From: Bacillus sp. AFS037270
Lineage (GTDB): Bacteria; Bacillota; Bacilli; Bacillales_B; DSM-18226
Length of the DNA stretch: 9,494 nt
Direction of reading: 5' to 3'
NCBI RefSeq assembly: GCF_002585305.1
Contig: NZ_NUNF01000029.1
Coordinates: forward strand, 1 to 9,494
Made by a program: the position numbers and the translations under genes. Positions 5,975 through 9,494 of the stretch are shown here, piece by piece. Below the pieces are notes generated by a model. That model ran no database searches. It saw only the letters and a program-made list of their open reading frames with translations, and was not told where the DNA came from. Numbering within the stretch: position 1 is the first letter of the stretch; each line of letters starts with the position of its first letter.

Positions 5975-6166
5975 ATGGAGAAAAAATTAGTCGTCAAAAT
6001 GATAAAAAATTGTTTTAAGCAATATTACGAAACGGATTCCAGCCCGATTAGCGAACAGGATATGGAGCTGTTAACAAAAAGGATCCTTCAATTGAAAGAG
6101 GGAGAGCCTAAAGCGGATTTATATGAGGTTGTAAATGATGTGGTTTATGAATTTTTAACTAATTAA
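5975..6166 (+). CDS. yqzH: YqzH-like small protein of unknown function
   Basis: This 63-residue protein beginning MEKKLVVKMIKNCFKQYYE is mostly predicted helix, without signal peptide or membrane segment. It ends in LYEVVNDVVYEFLTN (49-63). I assign it to the YqzH-like family from this pattern and because B. subtilis yqzH also lies beside yqjW. That assignment is from memory and moderately sure. No molecular function is known to me. ATG at 5975 is favoured because GTGAGGTG (5961-5968) precedes it by 6 bases. GTG at 5966 would overlap that site. It is divergent from the SOS polymerase gene, and its start is about 70 bases from the nearer LexA box, so co-regulation is possible but not shown. 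It is convergent with the helicase gene across a shared hairpin. Confidence 0.75.
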   Translation: MEKKLVVKMIKNCFKQYYETDSSPISEQDMELLTKRILQLKEGEPKADLYEVVNDVVYEFLTN

Positions 6167-6169
6167 AAT

Positions 6170-6194
6170 GAAGCCTCTTTAAAAAAGGGGCTTC
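6170..6194. terminator. Bidirectional terminator between yqzH and the helicase gene
   Basis: An 11-bp stem (6170-6180 with 6184-6194, one G-U) closes a 3-base loop. It sits 4 bases after the yqzH stop and 15 bases after the helicase stop. The minus-strand direction is followed by ATTTTAATT, a fair U tract. The plus direction has only AAATCATTTG, so it probably works better for the helicase transcript. Confidence 0.75.
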
Positions 6195-6208
6195 AAATCA
6201 TTTGTATA

Positions 6209-9200
6209 TTAAGAAAGGATCTCACGGATATCCTCCTCGGTTAAAAGAGAAGTTTCCTTTTCGTCAGAAGAATGAATAATTTCTTCAATCAGGTGCCGCT
6301 TTTTATCCTGGAGCTCACTAATCTTCTCTTCAATTGTCCCTCGAGTAACAAGTTTAATCACTTGGACAACATTTTTTTGACCAATGCGATGCGCTCGGTC
6401 GGCTGCTTGGTCCTCAACGGCAGGATTCCACCAAATATCATACAGGATAACGGTATCAGCTCCTGTCAAATTAAGGCCTGTCCCGCCGGCTTTCAATGAA
6501 ATCAAGAAAAAGTCGCGTTCACCTTGATTAAAGCGGCGGCAGATTTCTACTCTTTCTTGAGAGGGAGTTTGACCATCCAGGTAGAAAAAAGGCAGTCCCA
6601 ACATGCTCAAATTTCGCCCGATTAATCCAAGCATTTTAGTAAACTGTGAAAAAATCAGGACCCTGCGCCCGGACATCCTGGACTCCTCCACAATTCTGAG
6701 CAGCATGTCCAATTTTGCAGAGCTCCCTTTATAACCGTCAACAAACAGGCCTGGATGGCAGCAAATCTGCCGCAAACGGGTTAGACCAGCGAGAATTTTT
6801 ATCCGATTTTTCCTAATCGTCTCCTTATCAAGATGCTTCAACGTATCCTCCCTTAATTTCGCCAAATAAGCTGCATATAGCTTCTTTTGGTCTGGAAGAA
6901 GCTCTGCCATTTCTAGGGATTCGAGCTTTTCAGGAAGCTCAGAAGCTACATCCTCTTTCATCCTCCGCAGCAAAAAGGGGCGCACTCTACGAGCGATCTT
7001 CTTCTTGGAAAGATGGCTAAATTCTCTTAATCCCTTAAATAATTCAGGAAAGACAACATGAAAAATCGACCACAATTCTTCTGGTGCATTCTCAACCGGT
7101 GTGCCGGTGAGAGCGAAGCGATAGTCAGACCTAAGTCTTTTTGCACTCCTTGCCGTTTGCGTGATCGGGTTTTTAAAGGCCTGTGCCTCATCAAAAAAGA
7201 TGGTATGAAAGGATTGTTTCTCATACCATTGAATATCCCGCCGCAGCAGTGGATAGGAGGTGATGACTACATCCATTTCCATGGCCTCACTCTGAATCCT
7301 GTACCTTTCCCGCTGATTTCCGTCCACAACAATGGCTTGCAGTTCCGGAGCAAATTTCATTATTTCATTTAACCAGTTATAGGATAAAGAGGACGGACAA
7401 ACGATTAGAACCGGCTGTTTTCGATTCCGAATAGAGATAAGCTCCGATAAAATAAACGTAATACTCTGCAGTGTTTTCCCAAGCCCCATATCATCCGCAA
7501 GAATTCCGCCAAAACCATAATGGGCAAGGGTCTTCATCCATCGATAACCATGTTTTTGATAGTCACGCAGAATAGACTCCAAACTCACCGGCACCTCAAA
7601 GCTTAGACTGCTGGGATTTCTTAATGTTTCAAGAAACTGTTGAAATGATTCCTCCAGCCTTAGCACCTTACTGTCATCCACCGAATCAAACAGCGAGAGT
7701 CCCTGCATAATGGAAACCTCAAAGATGTTTTCAATCTCATCCCTCTGGACAGGAAGTTCTTTTAAGAAACGCTGAATTTCTTCAAACTCTCTTGTCTCTA
7801 ACGAGAGAAGACTGCCGCTCGGCAGACGGTAATATTTACGCTTTTCTTCTAATGCCATTAATACCTCTTTGATTTGCTGCTGAGAAATGCCATCGAGCTC
7901 GAATTTAAATTCCAGCCAATTCGTTCGTTCTTTTTTCAAGCTTACCCTGAGAGCCGGGGGGGCGGGTACTCTAAAGATTCGATTTCTTACTGCAGTCGTC
8001 GCATAAATTTGTACCTGCTTTTGCAGCTTTGGGACAACATGGTAAAGAAATTCATATTCTAATTCTTCATTGTGTAAAAAATAACCGCTGTCCGTTTTAA
8101 CAAAAGAGCTTTCCTCCATTACTTCTAAAATTCGCTCTTCCTTTTCTTTATCCCTGATAATCCGAACGCCTGCAAAGACAGTGTTATCTTCCAAAGGATT
8201 AATCACTAGATTTTCATAATGAAACTCCAGCCCGGCCAGCAGACGATTTTTTACCCGATCTAGGTAAAGTTTCGCTGTCAACGGCGTTTTCATAAACTTT
8301 CTAGTAAGGGCAGTTGATAACTGGACATGACCTAATCTTCTCAGACCTGGAACTACCTTTTCGAAAAAGGGTGCTATTTGCTCTTGGTGAATAAAAATAT
8401 GGTTCGTTCCTGAGATATCCAGCATCTGTTTAATCTCTTCCAAATGCTGACAATCCTCAGCATTTAAGTTAATTATTTTACCAGCAGACAATACGGAACC
8501 ATAGGCGTTTAGAACAACCATACGCGATAGCCCTTTTACCTTTAACCAATAGCCAGTGGTTTCAGCCTCCAAAAATTCAAACTGTAAGGGCGGCAATTCT
8601 TCTGTTATTTGTAGAGGCTTAAAAGTAAACCCGTCATGTTCTAACTTTACGAGGGGCGCCCTCGTTAACAGAGTTTGCAGCTGCTTCCAAGAAGACGGTG
8701 GAATCGGCAGCAGTTCTGCGTTGTTAAAAACGGAAGAATCTGCCCCATCATGGATTAGCTGAATGAGATGCTGAATAACCGAATCTGCCTGTGATTGAAA
8801 ACAATGCAGGCTAGGATCATACAAAAACACGCTAGAAAGCTGGTATGAATGACCTGATTGGACTCCTTCAAGGAAACTCCTGATATGCTGTACTTTGGTC
8901 CGTTCAATGAACAGCTCAATTCCAAGTGAAGGATATCCCATATTATCGATGATAGGTTTAATAATAAACTCCAAATCAAGAACTGCTCTATTTTCAAAAT
9001 GAAGCTGATGACCGCTCGGTCGTCTTTGTTTGCTTTGAAAAATATTCAGCATACCTTTAGCCAATTCCCCTTGGTTCACCTCAGCAGATCTAACCGGGCT
9101 GGTTCCTTTCATTTGAAAATCATGAATGGCTAACAAAACGGCGGCAATATGCTGACAATCCTTTTGAAAAGATGCGAGCTTAGGGCAACTGCATCTAGAA

Positions 9201-9391
9201 AGAAAATGCTCATCGTTTTCCTTTTCAATCACCACGTAAAAATTCTCTGTTCCGGAGACGGTTGCTTTATACCGCTCAGGTCCATATTGTTCAAACAATA
9301 CTTTATTAGAGCGAAAAAATGCCTCCCCTCTTTTAAAGGAGACAGTCCCGCACAATTCTTTAATCAATTTTTGATTTATTTTAATACTCAA
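6209..9391 (-). CDS. SNF2-family helicase with N-terminal SWIM zinc finger
   Basis: This is a 1060-residue SNF2-type ATP-driven DNA translocase of superfamily 2. A SWIM zinc finger opens the protein (Cys67, Cys69, Cys79, His81; CxCx9CxH). A long region (about 130-590) follows, as in the bacterial SNF2-associated domain. The ATPase core shows LADDMGLGKT (631-640, Walker A), DEAQ (734-737, Walker B), LTGTP (761-765), FSQF (914-917), SLKAGGTGLNL (965-975) and ADRAHRIGQ (997-1005). The order and length match SWIM/SNF2 helicases of Bacillus, related to YwqA. The role is probably in DNA repair, recombination or nucleoprotein remodelling; substrate and partners are unknown. The start is TTG (9389-9391), with GGGAAGGAG 8 bases upstream; the next in-frame Met is residue 94, beyond the zinc finger. 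It is monocistronic here. No LexA box was seen at its promoter, so it is not an evident SOS gene. Confidence 0.93.
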   Translation of the reverse strand: MSIKINQKLIKELCGTVSFKRGEAFFRSNKVLFEQYGPERYKATVSGTENFYVVIEKENDEHFLSRCSCPKLASFQKDCQHIAAVLLAIHDFQMKGTSPVRSAEVNQGELAKGMLNIFQSKQRRPSGHQLHFENRAVLDLEFIIKPIIDNMGYPSLGIELFIERTKVQHIRSFLEGVQSGHSYQLSSVFLYDPSLHCFQSQADSVIQHLIQLIHDGADSSVFNNAELLPIPPSSWKQLQTLLTRAPLVKLEHDGFTFKPLQITEELPPLQFEFLEAETTGYWLKVKGLSRMVVLNAYGSVLSAGKIINLNAEDCQHLEEIKQMLDISGTNHIFIHQEQIAPFFEKVVPGLRRLGHVQLSTALTRKFMKTPLTAKLYLDRVKNRLLAGLEFHYENLVINPLEDNTVFAGVRIIRDKEKEERILEVMEESSFVKTDSGYFLHNEELEYEFLYHVVPKLQKQVQIYATTAVRNRIFRVPAPPALRVSLKKERTNWLEFKFELDGISQQQIKEVLMALEEKRKYYRLPSGSLLSLETREFEEIQRFLKELPVQRDEIENIFEVSIMQGLSLFDSVDDSKVLRLEESFQQFLETLRNPSSLSFEVPVSLESILRDYQKHGYRWMKTLAHYGFGGILADDMGLGKTLQSITFILSELISIRNRKQPVLIVCPSSLSYNWLNEIMKFAPELQAIVVDGNQRERYRIQSEAMEMDVVITSYPLLRRDIQWYEKQSFHTIFFDEAQAFKNPITQTARSAKRLRSDYRFALTGTPVENAPEELWSIFHVVFPELFKGLREFSHLSKKKIARRVRPFLLRRMKEDVASELPEKLESLEMAELLPDQKKLYAAYLAKLREDTLKHLDKETIRKNRIKILAGLTRLRQICCHPGLFVDGYKGSSAKLDMLLRIVEESRMSGRRVLIFSQFTKMLGLIGRNLSMLGLPFFYLDGQTPSQERVEICRRFNQGERDFFLISLKAGGTGLNLTGADTVILYDIWWNPAVEDQAADRAHRIGQKNVVQVIKLVTRGTIEEKISELQDKKRHLIEEIIHSSDEKETSLLTEEDIREILS

Positions 9392-9399
9392 ATCCCTGA

Positions 9400-9408
9400 C
9401 TCCTTCCC
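9400..9408 (-). promoter_or_regulatory. Ribosome binding site that fixes the TTG start of the helicase
   Basis: Read leftward, GGGAAGGAG is followed by 8 bases and then TTG AGT ATT. No ATG or GTG is at proper spacing, and starting at the first internal Met would delete the SWIM finger. TTG is therefore the likely start codon. Confidence 0.8.
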
Positions 9409-9440
9409 GAAGACAGTTCTATCTATCTAAGAATTAATCC

Positions 9441-9449
9441 ATTATACCA
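9441..9449 (-). promoter_or_regulatory. Extended -10 promoter of the helicase gene
   Basis: Read leftward, TGGTATAAT is a perfect extended -10 (TGnTATAAT). The -35 region about 17 bases away is weak (TTATTT), which the TGn motif can offset. The leader would be about 45 bases. Confidence 0.65.
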
Positions 9450-9470
9450 TTTCTAAAAAAGAGAAATAAG

Positions 9471-9494
9471 AAAAGCGCAAGCGCCTTGGTCAGC
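9471..9494 (+). repeat. Structured intergenic repeat, copy 2 (cut by window end)
   Basis: The first 23 bases match 2751-2773 at 19 positions without gaps. Only the 5' arm is present. It lies just upstream of the helicase promoter. At position 12 of the element it has C where copy 1 has T, and both bases can pair with the G at 2800 in the copy 1 fold. Confidence 0.7.

Noticed and set aside
7058..7372. 104-codon plus-strand frame inside the helicase gene
   Set aside because: It is antisense to conserved helicase motifs, without a ribosome binding site or recognisable product. The same holds for the other opposite-strand frames inside scoA, scoB and the helicase.
9392..9494. LexA box at the helicase promoter
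   Set aside because: No GAAC-N4-GTTC or close variant is present.
1..9494. Mobile elements, CRISPR array, tRNA/rRNA or riboswitch
   Set aside because: No transposase or integrase frame, no regularly spaced direct repeats, no cloverleaf and no long structured leader were seen. The largest intergenic stretches (1449-1627 and 2750-2964) are explained by promoters, the repeat and a terminator.

Overview
The window looks like ordinary chromosome from a low-GC, spore-forming Gram-positive of the Bacillaceae (Bacillus, Neobacillus or Mesobacillus type; the genus cannot be fixed from this sequence). The evidence is strong purine-rich ribosome binding sites, Bacillus-type LexA boxes, rho-independent terminators between units, and proteins that closely match B. 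subtilis families (YqkD, YqjW/PolY2, YqjX/YolD, YqzH, ScoA/ScoB). There is no phage, transposon, CRISPR array, tRNA or rRNA.

Region 1 (28-2873) is a catabolic module. A two-gene operon for a 3-oxoacid CoA-transferase (scoA-scoB) runs leftward. A hydroxymethylglutaryl-CoA lyase gene runs rightward from the same 180-base control region. The lyase makes acetoacetate and acetyl-CoA in the last step of leucine breakdown, and the transferase can activate acetoacetate to acetoacetyl-CoA, so the two transcripts fit one route. The shared control region holds two sequences close to the CodY box, which suggests control by branched-chain amino acid supply. A 46-codon reading frame of unknown function with a strong ribosome binding site follows the lyase. 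After it come a structured intergenic repeat and a terminator.

Region 2 (2965-4213) carries a membrane-anchored alpha/beta hydrolase (YqkD type) and a small CDGSH iron-sulfur protein on the plus strand, ending at a clear terminator.

Region 3 (4219-6166) is an SOS mutagenesis unit. A Y-family translesion DNA polymerase (YqjW/PolY2/UvrX type) is followed 18 bases later by a YolD-like gene. Both lie behind a promoter with two near-consensus LexA boxes, one inside the -35/-10 spacer and one just after the predicted transcription start. A small YqzH-like gene diverges from it.

Region 4 (6170-9494) is a 1060-residue SNF2-family helicase with an N-terminal SWIM zinc finger. It starts at TTG and is read leftward from an extended -10 promoter. 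A second copy of the intergenic repeat begins just upstream and runs off the window.

I did not see a clearly new biological system. The observations most worth checking are the structured repeat, whose two copies differ in a way that keeps a base pair; the paired CodY-like sites; the double LexA operator; and the unannotated 46-residue frame.
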